Origin: Terriglobales bacterium | Lineage (GTDB): Bacteria; Acidobacteriota; Terriglobia; Terriglobales; Acidobacteriaceae | Assembly (NCBI GenBank): GCA_025934735.1 | Contig: JAICWP010000001.1 | Span: 310,001-374,000 of the forward strand | DNA length: 64,000 nt | Direction: 5' to 3' | Shown: piece after piece, positions 55,298 to 64,000 of the stretch | Numbering within the stretch: the stretch's first letter is position 1 | Layout of the letters: each line of letters opens with the position of its first letter | Position numbers and translations under genes: made by a program | Notes under the pieces: generated by a model | Seen by the model: only the letters and a program-made list of their open reading frames with translations | Databases searched by the model: none | Told to the model about the DNA's origin: nothing

Positions 55298-55397
55298 GAC
55301 GCGCTATTGTACCCAACCTGGGTCACGAATATCGGAGTTCGGAGGAACGGCGCGGATGTCTTGAGCGCCGGCGCAAAACCCGTTACTCTGACGATTG

Positions 55398-56306
55398 ATG
55401 AATCGTCGGGAACTGCTGCGCTTTTTCGGATCAGGGGCCATGGGGTTGGGTTTGAACAGCCTGGCCGCGGCTAAGCCAACCTCTGCCCGCAAGCGAGTGC
55501 TCATGTTCACCAAGTCCTCCGGTTTTGAGCATGACATGGTGAAGCGCAATGGCGCCAAGTTGAGCGTGGCCGAGCAGATTGTGACCGACCTGGGCCAGAA
55601 ACGTGGTATAGAGGTGACCGCTACCAAAGACGGCACCATCTTCTCCCAGCCCAGCTTGTCGCAATACGACGCTTTTCTCTTCTATACGACCGGAGACCTC
55701 ACCACCGCGGGCGAGGACAAGAACCCGCCCATGACCCAGGAAGGCAAGCAGGCCTTCCTCAGCGCCATTCACCAGGGGAAGGGCTTCATCGGAACCCATT
55801 CCGCCACCGACACTTTCGAGCCCGCTTCAGCGCACAGTGACCAGAAGCCCTCCCCCCAACTCGATTCCTACATCGCCATGATCGGCGCGGAATTTGTGGG
55901 TCACGGCCAGCAGCAGAAAGCGCGCGTGCGCGTAGCGGACAGCCATTTTCCAGGCATGCAGGGATTGGGGCAGGGAATCGAAGTCACCGAGGAGTGGTAC
56001 GCCCTGCGTGCCTTCCCGCCCGACCTGCACGTCCTGCTGGTGCTGGAAACGGAGGGCATGCAGGGAAATTTCTACCAGCGCCCGCCCTACCCCAACACCT
56101 GGGCGCGCATTTACGGCCGTGGGCGCGTCTTCTACACCGCACTCGGCCATCGCCAAGACGTGTGGTCCAACCCCGCCTACCAGGCACTCCTCACCGGTGC
56201 GATGGCATGGGCGGTGCGCGATGTTAATGCCCACGTCCCGCCGGATCTGCAACGGGTTACTCCGCAAGCCAATGACATTCCTGCGGCAGCTTTTGCCCGC
56301 CAGTGA
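55398..56306 (+). CDS. ThuA-like domain protein with Tat-type signal
   Basis: A protein of about 302 residues. The N-terminus MNRRELLRFFGSGAMGLGL has an RR pair before a hydrophobic core, suggesting Tat export. The rest is a ThuA-like (class I glutamine-amidotransferase-like) fold: RVLMFTKSSGFEHD, GTIFSQPSLSQYDAFLFYTTGD, GKGFIGTHSATDTF, the APRR-like ARIYGRGRVFYTALGH and a final AMAWAVRD. ThuA proteins are linked to trehalose and other sugar use, but their chemistry is uncertain. The ATG at 55398 is preferred over a TTG one codon upstream. Confidence 0.85.
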   Translation: MNRRELLRFFGSGAMGLGLNSLAAAKPTSARKRVLMFTKSSGFEHDMVKRNGAKLSVAEQIVTDLGQKRGIEVTATKDGTIFSQPSLSQYDAFLFYTTGDLTTAGEDKNPPMTQEGKQAFLSAIHQGKGFIGTHSATDTFEPASAHSDQKPSPQLDSYIAMIGAEFVGHGQQQKARVRVADSHFPGMQGLGQGIEVTEEWYALRAFPPDLHVLLVLETEGMQGNFYQRPPYPNTWARIYGRGRVFYTALGHRQDVWSNPAYQALLTGAMAWAVRDVNAHVPPDLQRVTPQANDIPAAAFARQ

Positions 56307-56678
56307 AACAACGGAGTCGGGAGTCCGGAGTCGGTTCTCGGCCGCGGACCTCGGACCTAGCCCCCACTTCAGACCGTGACGGAGCCGCTCTCAAAGCTTG
56401 AAACTCAACACTTGAAACCTTGAAACCTTAGAAACCTTGAAACCTATCCCTCGTTCCTTCCCGGGTCCCGCCCACCGCTTCGCTGGTGAGTTCCTGCCGA
56501 TTGCGTTTAGAATGGAAACAAATCAACACAGGGGCGTGTCGAGAAGGGGAGGACGGGCAGCCAGTTGCGTCTGGCAAGTCCCGAATGCAAGCACAGTGCG
56601 CGATCTCAATCCGCCCGCACAGTTTCGGTTTGGACCGCCAGATAAGGGTGGGGTGGCTTCCACGCACAGCTTTCTCCT
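56307..56678. other. Intergenic region before the metal-efflux operon
   Basis: No gene is seen in 372 bases. GGAGTCGGGAGTCCGGAGTC and a run of (TT)GAAACCTT copies (56391-56446) occupy the first part. A TAGAAT (56508-56513) could be a -10 box of the efflux operon, giving a leader of about 160 nt, but no -35 box is evident. Confidence 0.45.
56391..56446. repeat. CTTGAAAC / TTGAAACC tandem repeat
   Basis: About six copies of CTTGAAAC(C), with one CTTAGAAAC variant, in 55 bases. This is the longest of the short tandem arrays in the window. It is the complement of the GGTTTCAAG unit found at 19782-19815 and 28758-28780. Confidence 0.75.
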
Positions 56679-58034
56679 ATGGTGATAAAACGCAGGCTTC
56701 TCGACCGTTCCGCCCTTATTGTGTTCTCCTGGGTTGTTGTGGTCTCGTTGAGCGGGATTTGTGGCGCTCAAGTCGGCGGCAGCCAGCCTGCGGCACCTCC
56801 GGGTCAGAACACGGCGCCTGCTCCTTTGCCGGCTCCGGCGGTGCGAGTCACGCTCGACCAGGCGATCAACCTGGCTTTCACTCACAGTCATGTTCTGAAA
56901 GCCGCCGAAACGACCATTCAGCAGGCGCAGGCGGAAGAAATTACCGCCAATCTTCGTCCGAACCCGGTGCTAAGCGGGGACTCGCAGTTTCTGCCGATTT
57001 TCGGCAACCCTTCGGGCTCAACCACCTCCGACACGCTGCAGCAATTGTCGCAATTCGATGTGGGCATCGGTTACCTGATTGAGCGCGGCGGGAAGCGCCA
57101 GCATCGCCTGCAATCGGCGCGCGATGTGACTACGCAAACCCGCTCCCAAGTGCTGGACAACCAGCGCACTCTGGCCTTCAATGTGGCCCAGCAATTCATT
57201 GCCGCCCTGCTGGCGGATTCCAACCTGCAGTTTGCCCAGCAGGATCTGAGCGGCTTTCAGCAGACGGTCACCATCAGCGAGGAACGCTACAAAGCCGGCG
57301 ACATTAGCCAAGCGGATTATCTGAAGATCAAGTTGCAGTTGCTGCAGTTCCAGACCGACGTCTCGGCCGCGCAAGTGGCCCGCGTGCAGGCTCTCGCCAC
57401 CCTGCGCCAGCTAATGGGCTATACCGCCGTTCCGGAAAATTACGACGTCGCGGGCGACTTGGCTTACCAGCCGGTCACGGCGAACGAGGATGACCTCAAA
57501 GCTCTGGCCCTGCGCCAGCGCCCTGACCTGATTGCGGCACAACAGGGCGTAACCGCATCCAAAAGCGCATACTCACTCGAACGAGCTAACGGCAAGCGCG
57601 ACGTAAACCTGGCCATTAATTTTTCCCACGTATCCGGTTTCACTTCCGCAGCCTGGTTCGCGAACATGGAACTGCCCATCTTCAACCGCAACCAGGGTGA
57701 AATTGCGCGCACCCGCTATGCCATCACCCAGGCACAGGAAAATGCCTATGCCGCCAGCGATATCGTGTTGACGGATGTGGAGAGCGCTTACGCAGCCGTC
57801 AGCACCAACCAGCAGGTGGTCCAGCTTTACATTGGCGGTTACCTGAAGAACGCGCAGGATTCCCGCGATATCAGCGAGTATGCTTATAAGAAGGGTGGCG
57901 CCAGCCTGCTCGATTTCCTGGATTCCGAGCGCAGTTATCGCGCCACCGAACTGGCCTATCGCCAGTCTCTAGCCTCGTACATGACCGCGGTTGAACAGTT
58001 AAAGGAAGCGGTAGGAACCAGGAATTTACCATGA
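56679..58034 (+). CDS. Outer-membrane efflux protein (TolC/CzcC family)
   Basis: A 451-residue protein with a signal peptide (SALIVFSWVVVVSLSGICGAQ), a Pro/Ala linker and two OEP repeats: VRVTLDQAINLAFTHSH...ANLRPNPVLSGDSQF and a second half with LALRQRPDLIAAQQGV and MELPIFNRNQGEI. It forms the outer-membrane channel of a tripartite pump. Its stop overlaps the membrane-fusion gene's ATG (ATGA). The LERGGKR-like IERGGKRQHRLQSA segment is typical of CzcC-type channels. Confidence 0.9.
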   Translation: MVIKRRLLDRSALIVFSWVVVVSLSGICGAQVGGSQPAAPPGQNTAPAPLPAPAVRVTLDQAINLAFTHSHVLKAAETTIQQAQAEEITANLRPNPVLSGDSQFLPIFGNPSGSTTSDTLQQLSQFDVGIGYLIERGGKRQHRLQSARDVTTQTRSQVLDNQRTLAFNVAQQFIAALLADSNLQFAQQDLSGFQQTVTISEERYKAGDISQADYLKIKLQLLQFQTDVSAAQVARVQALATLRQLMGYTAVPENYDVAGDLAYQPVTANEDDLKALALRQRPDLIAAQQGVTASKSAYSLERANGKRDVNLAINFSHVSGFTSAAWFANMELPIFNRNQGEIARTRYAITQAQENAYAASDIVLTDVESAYAAVSTNQQVVQLYIGGYLKNAQDSRDISEYAYKKGGASLLDFLDSERSYRATELAYRQSLASYMTAVEQLKEAVGTRNLP

Positions 58035-59215
58035 GCCAAGCCAATCGCAATCCGCGGTATCCGCTCGGCTGGTATGGGCTGGCCGGCTTAGGGCTGACCG
58101 CTGTTTTGACGCTTGCTGCCTGCAACAGCGGCGCCCCCAAAACGGCGGAGGCGGCCAATCCCAATAGCGGCGGCTCCCTGCTGTTTAGCGTGCCCGCGGA
58201 GCAGATGTCGCACGTGCAAGTGGTCACGGTTCAGCCCACCTCGCTGCGCCGCATTTTGCGCCTCAGCGGCGCCGTGGCCTTCAATGCCTTTCGCACCACG
58301 CCTGTGATCACCCAGGTGAGCGGCCCGGTTACCCGCATTGTGGCGCAGCCGGGCGAAGCTGTGGGCAAGGGCCAGCCCATGCTCTACCTGGCCAGTCCCG
58401 ATTATTCCCAATTGCGAGCCAATTACTTGAAAGCGCGCGACGCTTTCGACCTGGCGGACAAGAACTACGCTCGCTCCAAGGATTTGTACGCGCATAACGC
58501 CATCGCTGAGCGCGACTTGCAGGCGGCCGAATCAGCCCGCACCCAGGCGCAGGCCGACATGGTGGCAGCGGAGCAGGCCCTGACCATCATCGGCATCTCC
58601 AATCCCGAGACCGTCCTTTCTAAGCCGGCATCTCCGGAAGTGCCCCTGCGGGCTCCTATCGCTGGCGAAGTGGTGGAGCGCCTGATCTCGCCGGGGCAGG
58701 TGGTGCAGGCGGGCAACACGCAATGCTTCACCATCTCCGACATGAGCACCGTCTGGGTGCTGGCCAATGTTTTCCAGGACGATTTGGCCTACGTCCATGC
58801 GGGTGATCCGGTCATCATCACTACCAGCACCTATCCTGGTCAGCAGTTCCGGGGCAAGATCTCGTACGTGGCCGAGGGTCTGGACCCAACTTCGCGCACC
58901 GTGCAGGCCCGCGTGGTGACGCAGAATCCCGGACGGCGCCTGAAGAAAGACATGTATGTGACGGTCACCGTCGCCGCCGGCGCCATCAACAACGCACTTA
59001 CCGTGCCCGATTCGGCGGTGCTGCGCGACGCCGAGAACGAGCCTTTCGTTTACGTCTCCGTCAAGCAGACCAACAACCAGTTTGCCCGCCGCGTGGTCAA
59101 GTTGGGCGAGAGCAATCACGGGGTCACCCAGATCCTCGCCGGCCTCAAGCCGGGAGAACAGGTCGTGGGCAATGGCAGCTTGTTCCTGCAATTCGCCAAT
59201 TCACTGCAGCAATAG
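58031..59215 (+). CDS. RND efflux membrane-fusion lipoprotein (CzcB/CusB type)
   Basis: A 394-residue protein with a lipobox (LTLAAC), a barrel-sandwich hybrid split around an alpha-hairpin (VTRIVAQPGEAVGKGQPMLYLASPDYSQL...LRAPIAGEVVERLISPGQVV), a beta-barrel (VWVLANVFQDDLAYVHAGDPVII) and a membrane-proximal end (LTVPDSAVLRDAENEPFVYV). It links the inner-membrane pump to the channel. No His/Met-rich metal-binding tail is visible, so the metal is not indicated. Confidence 0.92.
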   Translation: MSQANRNPRYPLGWYGLAGLGLTAVLTLAACNSGAPKTAEAANPNSGGSLLFSVPAEQMSHVQVVTVQPTSLRRILRLSGAVAFNAFRTTPVITQVSGPVTRIVAQPGEAVGKGQPMLYLASPDYSQLRANYLKARDAFDLADKNYARSKDLYAHNAIAERDLQAAESARTQAQADMVAAEQALTIIGISNPETVLSKPASPEVPLRAPIAGEVVERLISPGQVVQAGNTQCFTISDMSTVWVLANVFQDDLAYVHAGDPVIITTSTYPGQQFRGKISYVAEGLDPTSRTVQARVVTQNPGRRLKKDMYVTVTVAAGAINNALTVPDSAVLRDAENEPFVYVSVKQTNNQFARRVVKLGESNHGVTQILAGLKPGEQVVGNGSLFLQFANSLQQ

Positions 59216-59245
59216 GGAGACAGCACCGGTCCGCGCTAACTCGGG

Positions 59246-62200
59246 ATGATTCACCGCATTGTTCAAGCCGCCTTGCGCCAGCGTTTCCTGGTGCTGATGT
59301 TCACCGCCTTCCTGGCGGTGGCTGGGGTCATTTCCTTCCAGCGCATGCCGGTAGACGCGTACCCCGATCTCTCCCCGCCCATGGTGGAACTCATCACCCA
59401 ATGGCCAGGCCACGCCGCCGAGGAAGTGGAGCGCCTGGTCACCCTGCCCATTGAAGTGGAAATGAACGGAGTGCCGCGCATGGAGGTGATGCGCTCCATC
59501 TCGCTTTATGGGCTTTCTGATATCCGGCTCACGTTCGAGGAAGGTACCGACGATTACTTTGCCCGCCAGGTGGTGTTCGAGCGTCTGGGGCAGCCCCAAC
59601 TGCCCCCCGGCGTGACGCCGACCATGGCCCCCCTGTTCAGCCCCAGCGGCTTGGTCTATCGCTACGTTCTGGAGAGTCCCGATCGCAGTCCGCAAGAGCT
59701 GAAGACGATCGAGGATTGGGTGGTCGAGCGCGCTTACAAATCAGTTCCCGGGGTGGCCGACGATTCCGGGTTGGGCGGCACCACCATGCAGTACCAGGTG
59801 CTGCTCGATCCGGCCCGGATTTATGCCTACCACCTTACCGTTCCCCAGGTGATGAATGCCCTTGCTGCCAATAACGGCAACGCCGGCGGCGGATTCTATT
59901 CCCAGGGCGGCCAGTTCTATTACGTGCGCGGCCTGGGTCTTGTGCGCGACACGGACGATATCGGCAACATCGTCGTCGCCAGCAACAAAGGCGCCCCAGT
60001 CCGGGTCAGGGATATCGGCCAGGTCGTTATTGGCAACGCTCCACGGCTGGGCCAGTTCGGATTTGAGAACAATAATGACGCAGTGGAAGGCGTCATCCTC
60101 ATGCGCCGCGGCGAGCAGACCCAGACCGTGCTCAAAGGCGTAGAGGAAAAGACCAAGCAGCTCAACCAGCAGATTCTTCCCAAGGACGTGAAGGTTCGTC
60201 CTTTCTACGATCGCAGCGAGCTGGTGAATCTGACCACCGATACCGTGGAGAGCAACTTGCTCCGCGGCATGCTCCTGGTCCTGGTGGTTCTCATCTTTTT
60301 CCTGGTCAGCATTCGCGCCGCGGTGATTGTTGCCCTTACTATTCCGCTAGCTCTGCTGTTTTCCTTTATCGTCCTGCATGCCCACGACGTCTCCGCCAAC
60401 CTGCTCTCCATTGGCGCCATAGATTTCGGCATCATCATTGATGGCACTGTGGTGATGATGGAGAACATTTACCGCGAACTCGCCTTGCGCGAGGGCCAGC
60501 CCATCAAGGTGAATGAAGTCATCTTGCTGGCGGCGCGCGACGTGGATCGCCCCATTTTCTATTCCGTCGCCGTTATCATCGCGGGTTATCTGCCCATCTA
60601 TGCCCTGAGCGGCCCTTCCGGCAAGCTCTTCCACCCCATGGCGGAGACCATGTCTTTCGCCTTGATCGGAGCTCTGATACTCACCCTGACCCTCGTGCCG
60701 GTTTTGGCTTCGCTGTGGTTCAAGAACGGGGTCAAGGATCGAGTCAACAAGCCATTCGAGTGGATTAAGGAAAAGTACGCTCATCAGCTAGATTGGTCGC
60801 TTGCCCACCCCAAGCTGACGCTGCTGATTTCGGCGGCCATTTTCGGCGCCACGCTTCTGCTCGTTCCCTTTATCGGTGGCGAATTCATGCCGCACCTCGA
60901 CGAAGGCGCGCTCTGGGTGCGAGCCACCATGCCCTATACGATCTCTTTCGAGGAAGCCAGCAAGATCGCGCCCCAGATCCGCCAGATCCTCATGTCGTAC
61001 CCGCAAGTGACGGTGGTGGCCTCGGAACTGGGCCGCCCGGACGATGGCACCGATCCCACCGGCTTTTTCAACTGTGAGTTCTACGTCGGCCTGAAGCCCT
61101 ACAAAGACCAGGCCTGGCAGAGCGGCAGCATCCGCGATAAGCAGGAACTGATCGGCTCAATTGACTCCAAGCTGCGCGCCTTTCCCGGCATTATCTTCAA
61201 TTACACCCAGCCCGCCGAAGATGCGGTTGACGAAGCGCTGACCGGTCTGAAGAGTTCCCTGGCCGTCAAGGTTTATGGTCCTGATCTGCAGGTGCTGCAG
61301 AAGTCTGCGCTCGAGATCAAGAAGCTTCTAGCCCAGGTGCCCGGCTTCACCGAACTGACCGTGGTGCGCGAGCTGGGCCAGCCGAGCCTGCTGGTGGATG
61401 TGGACCGGGAGAAAATCGCCCGCTACGGCATCAATGTGGGTGATGTGGAAAACGTGGTGCAAGCTGCCGTGGGCGGCCAGGCCGCCACCCAGGTCATTCA
61501 GGGCGAGAAGCTCTTTGACCTGGTGGTCCGCATGCAGCCGCAGTTCCGCAGCAGTGCCCAGCAGATCGGCGATCTTCAGGTGGGTACGCCGGATGGGACG
61601 CTCATTCCCCTGGCGCAGCTAGCCACCATTTCCCAGGGCAATGGCGCTTCCTTTATCTATCGCGAGAACAACTCGCGCTACATTGGCATCCAGTACAGCA
61701 TTGAAGGCCGCGATCTGGCCCGCGCTGTCGAGGACGGCCAGGCAGCGGTGAAGAAGGCCATCATTCTGCCCCAAGGCTATTGGATGACCTGGGGCGGCGA
61801 ATACAGCCAGTATGTGGCGGCCAAGGAGCAGCTCAATGTTATCGGTCCTTTGGCGGTGGTTCTGATTTTTCTGATCCTGTTTGCGCTTTATGGCAACTTT
61901 AAATTTCCCGTAACGATCGCTTTGGGCGTGGTTATGACGGAACCGGTGGGCGCGCTCATCGCGCTCAAACTGAGCCATACTCCGTTCAGCGTCTCCTCCG
62001 TCCTCGGACTGCTGGCTCTGCTGGGCGTCTCCGTGGAAACCGCGGTCATTCTGGTGTCGTACATCAACAAGCTGCGACTGGAGGGCATGGACATTCACTC
62101 CGCCACCCGCGAGGCGTCCCTGCTGCGGCTGCGGCCTATCATGATGACCGCGCTGGTTGCTTGCCTGGGTCTGTTGCCGGCCGCGCTTTCCACCGGCATC

Positions 62201-62332
62201 GGCTCCGATACGCAAAAACCCTTCGCGATTGTCATCGTCGCCGGCCTGGTTTCGCGTCTCTTCCTCGGCTTCTTCGTTAATCCTGCCTGGTACCTGCTGG
62301 TCGCCCGCGACGGAGATGTGCTGCAGGTCTAA
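59246..62332 (+). CDS. Heavy-metal RND efflux pump (CzcA/CusA family)
   Basis: A 1028-residue, 12-helix RND pump: an N-terminal helix, RMPVDAYPDLSPPMVELITQWPG, the HME-RND signature in helix 4, AIDFGIIIDGTVVMMEN (Asp, Asp and Glu as in CzcA), and the C-terminal half with VYGPDLQVLQKS and GVSVETAVILVSYIN. HME pumps expel Zn/Co/Cd or Cu/Ag using proton flow. The ion is not readable. It begins 31 bp after the fusion-protein stop, and three genes make a full CBA system. Confidence 0.94.
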   Translation: MIHRIVQAALRQRFLVLMFTAFLAVAGVISFQRMPVDAYPDLSPPMVELITQWPGHAAEEVERLVTLPIEVEMNGVPRMEVMRSISLYGLSDIRLTFEEGTDDYFARQVVFERLGQPQLPPGVTPTMAPLFSPSGLVYRYVLESPDRSPQELKTIEDWVVERAYKSVPGVADDSGLGGTTMQYQVLLDPARIYAYHLTVPQVMNALAANNGNAGGGFYSQGGQFYYVRGLGLVRDTDDIGNIVVASNKGAPVRVRDIGQVVIGNAPRLGQFGFENNNDAVEGVILMRRGEQTQTVLKGVEEKTKQLNQQILPKDVKVRPFYDRSELVNLTTDTVESNLLRGMLLVLVVLIFFLVSIRAAVIVALTIPLALLFSFIVLHAHDVSANLLSIGAIDFGIIIDGTVVMMENIYRELALREGQPIKVNEVILLAARDVDRPIFYSVAVIIAGYLPIYALSGPSGKLFHPMAETMSFALIGALILTLTLVPVLASLWFKNGVKDRVNKPFEWIKEKYAHQLDWSLAHPKLTLLISAAIFGATLLLVPFIGGEFMPHLDEGALWVRATMPYTISFEEASKIAPQIRQILMSYPQVTVVASELGRPDDGTDPTGFFNCEFYVGLKPYKDQAWQSGSIRDKQELIGSIDSKLRAFPGIIFNYTQPAEDAVDEALTGLKSSLAVKVYGPDLQVLQKSALEIKKLLAQVPGFTELTVVRELGQPSLLVDVDREKIARYGINVGDVENVVQAAVGGQAATQVIQGEKLFDLVVRMQPQFRSSAQQIGDLQVGTPDGTLIPLAQLATISQGNGASFIYRENNSRYIGIQYSIEGRDLARAVEDGQAAVKKAIILPQGYWMTWGGEYSQYVAAKEQLNVIGPLAVVLIFLILFALYGNFKFPVTIALGVVMTEPVGALIALKLSHTPFSVSSVLGLLALLGVSVETAVILVSYINKLRLEGMDIHSATREASLLRLRPIMMTALVACLGLLPAALSTGIGSDTQKPFAIVIVAGLVSRLFLGFFVNPAWYLLVARDGDVLQV

Positions 62333-62478
62333 GTGCCGCTTAAAATGTTCTGGTGTATCCGATCACGGTTCATGCCGTTGTGGTGTTTCGCTACAGCGGG
62401 CTGCTAGAGTAAAATGCTGTAACGAGTCTGAAGGTGTCGCCGCAGGTACAGATCGCAAGTTTCGGCCGGGGCAAACGG

Positions 62479-62742
62479 ATGCTGTCCCTGGTTTGCCTAT
62501 TGCTGACCGTAACTGCGGCTATCGGCGAAGCCAGTCACATCCATTTCAGGGCGGAAGCGACGAACTCTCCTATTCGCTGCTCGCTCTGTGTTGCGGCACA
62601 TTCTGCTAAGCCAGCACCGACCTGTCAGCTTATTCACACGGCCAGGGCCCTTGCCCCAGCACGTATCCAGCAAATCCCAATTGCTGGTTCACGCTTCGTC
62701 ATCTTCGACCTGTTCGTCCGCCCCCCTCCCTTGGCCAGCTAG
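62479..62742 (+). CDS. Small exported Cys/His-rich protein
   Basis: A protein of about 87 residues with a signal-like start (MLSLVCLLLTVTAAIGEA), then H20-x-H22, C34-x2-C37 and H41, then C49 and H53, and a hydrophobic Pro-rich end. This resembles the small DUF2946-type proteins found beside metal pumps and TonB receptors, but I cannot confirm the family. A role as a periplasmic metal binder is inference. A GTG at 62434 would add 15 residues. Confidence 0.5.
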   Translation: MLSLVCLLLTVTAAIGEASHIHFRAEATNSPIRCSLCVAAHSAKPAPTCQLIHTARALAPARIQQIPIAGSRFVIFDLFVRPPPLAS

Positions 62743-62798
62743 CCCGGACCTGAAAACCGGTTCCATTTCATAACTAGCTGACACCCTGGGAGGAAGGT

Positions 62799-64000
62799 AT
62801 GTACCTGCGGGCGCGGTTCGCTGTTTTCGCTCTGTTGTTAATGCTTCTCTCAAATCTTGCTAAGGCGCAGTCGCTTACGTCCGGCACTATCGTCGGCAAA
62901 GTCACGGATTCGACTGGAGCGGTAATTCCCGGAGCTAAGGTAGAAATTCAGAATCCGGTCAGTGGATTCAAGCAGTCGGCCACCACTGACTCGTCCGGGA
63001 ATTTCTCCTTCAGCAACATTCCGTTTAATCCTTATCATCTGACCGCAATCGCAACGGGGTTCCAAACGGCGGCGGAGGACGTCAATTTGCGTTCCTCGGT
63101 TCCTTTTAGCCTGCCAATCACGCTGCAAATCGCCGGAACAAGCGAAACCGTGAACGTGGAGGCCACTGGCCAGGATTTAGTGGAAAATGACTCCACCGCA
63201 CATACAGATATCAACGGCAGCATAGCCCAGAGACTCCCAAAGGAGAGCGTCAGCACCGGCCTGAGCTCCGTAATCACGAAAGCCTCGCCGGGCATCGCTG
63301 CCGATTCCAACGGCATGTTCCATCCTTTGGGCGAGCACTCCGATACGACCTTCAGCGTGGATAATCAGCCCATTTCTGACCAGCAAAGCCGCGTGTTCTC
63401 CAACCAGCTTTCCACCAACAATATCCAGTCGCTGGAGATCATCAATGGCGTTCCGCCGGCCGAATTCGGCGACAAAGCAAGCCTGGTGGTGCGCACCACC
63501 ACGCGATCGGCACTGGGCCAGCCCAAGCCTTTCGGCAGCGTAAGCGCTGGTTACGGCTCCTTCGGCACCTCCAACGGCAGCGTGACCTTTGGCATCGGCA
63601 CCGGAAAATGGGGGAACTTCTTGTCCCTCGATGGAGTGAACAGCGGGCGTTTCCTGGATTCCCCTGAGTTTTTCCCGATTCACGATAAAGGCAATGTGGA
63701 GAACTTTTTTGACCGCCTGGATTATCAGCCGAATGCATCCGACAGCTTTCATCTCGACTGGTGGCTCTCCCGCTCGTGGTTTCAGATTCCCAACGACTTT
63801 GACCAGCTGAATGCCGGGCAAAACCAGCGGCAGGAGCTGAAGACGTTCAACTTTGCCCCTGGCTACACGCACCTCTTCAACGCTTCGACTCTGCTCACCG
63901 CGAACGCCTACGCGCGTCAGGACCGAGTCGGATTTTTCCCCAGCGCCGACCGATTTGCCGATCAGCCGGCAACCCTGTCGCAGGGCCGGCGGCTGACGAA
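62799..64000 (+). CDS. TonB-dependent receptor with carboxypeptidase-regulatory-like N-terminal domain (partial)
   Basis: GGGAGGAAGG 4 nt before the ATG fixes the start, and 400 codons run open to the right edge. A signal peptide (FAVFALLLMLLSNLAKAQ) is followed by a CarboxypepD_reg-like domain (residues about 25-110: GTIVGKVTDSTGAVIPGAKVEIQN, then FSFSNIPFNPYHLTA). A plug-like part (VITKASPGIAADSNGMFHPLG, FSVDNQPISDQ, IQSLEIINGVPPAEFGDKASLVV) and the first barrel strands follow. These large receptors are typical of Acidobacteriota and import siderophores, sugars or metals. The metal pump upstream suggests a metal link. Confidence 0.9.
   Translation, partial: MYLRARFAVFALLLMLLSNLAKAQSLTSGTIVGKVTDSTGAVIPGAKVEIQNPVSGFKQSATTDSSGNFSFSNIPFNPYHLTAIATGFQTAAEDVNLRSSVPFSLPITLQIAGTSETVNVEATGQDLVENDSTAHTDINGSIAQRLPKESVSTGLSSVITKASPGIAADSNGMFHPLGEHSDTTFSVDNQPISDQQSRVFSNQLSTNNIQSLEIINGVPPAEFGDKASLVVRTTTRSALGQPKPFGSVSAGYGSFGTSNGSVTFGIGTGKWGNFLSLDGVNSGRFLDSPEFFPIHDKGNVENFFDRLDYQPNASDSFHLDWWLSRSWFQIPNDFDQLNAGQNQRQELKTFNFAPGYTHLFNASTLLTANAYARQDRVGFFPSADRFADQPATLSQGRRLT

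Overview
The window is a GC-rich (about 60 %), densely coded stretch of a Gram-negative chromosome. The lineage is most likely Acidobacteriota (Terriglobia-like). This is inferred from a TonB-dependent receptor opening with a carboxypeptidase-regulatory-like domain, DUF2911 and DUF2934 proteins, HemQ together with an LPS pathway (LpxB, LptE), and families of short intergenic repeats. No rRNA, tRNA, CRISPR array, phage or insertion sequence was recognised.

Layout. 1-201: the end of a UbiE/MenG methyltransferase. 301-12872, minus strand: envelope and housekeeping genes, in transcription order mutS, nagZ-anmK (peptidoglycan recycling, overlapping GTGA), a peptide-type ABC binding protein, a YmdB-like phosphodiesterase, a HAD phosphatase, a secretin, a SurA-like foldase and an SDR epimerase. 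13208-19258, plus strand: a GalT-like protein, then ccsA/hemX-hemA-hemC-hemD with touching or overlapping junctions. 19832-25083, plus strand: a RimI-like acetyltransferase, a DUF465 protein, then psd-pssA-(Asd-like)-lptE-holA, each overlapping the next. 25240-33643, minus strand: hemW, a threonine aldolase, a small Rdx/SelW-like gene with an in-frame TGA, acyl-CoA dehydrogenase, DUF4870, meaB-mce-tsaB, a small hypothetical and a MidA-like methyltransferase. 33735-34985: a FabF-like ketosynthase. 34986-36463: a sparse stretch with a DUF2934 gene, a zinc-ribbon gene and many palindromes. 36464-42084, plus strand: an MsbA-type ABC exporter, lpxB and an M1-peptidase-like protein that has lost its metal site. 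42241-46873: rpsT (minus), then phoH-ybeY-corC-era. 47127-55297, minus strand: DUF2911/TPR protein, ntrX-ntrY, an endonuclease III relative, hemQ, a secreted two-domain VOC protein and DUF3052. 55398-64000, plus strand: ThuA-like protein, a CzcC-CzcB-CzcA type heavy-metal RND exporter, a small Cys/His-rich secreted peptide and the start of a TonB-dependent receptor.

The most notable object is the 75-residue gene at 30629-30856 (minus). It reads through an in-frame TGA placed exactly at the U of a CxxU redox motif of the Rdx (SelW/SelT/SelH) family. A perfect 6-bp stem with a G-containing 5-nt loop lies 14 nt downstream, matching the general form of a bacterial SECIS. It is therefore a candidate selenoprotein that standard gene callers would miss or truncate. 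Other points of interest are a GalT-like enzyme whose nucleophilic His position is Ser, the metal-less M1 protein, an Asd-like protein without the catalytic Cys inside a lipid/LPS operon, an island of palindromes and helically phased direct repeats upstream of the MsbA-like gene, and several intergenic repeat families that run into gene starts and, in one case, possibly into a coding sequence.
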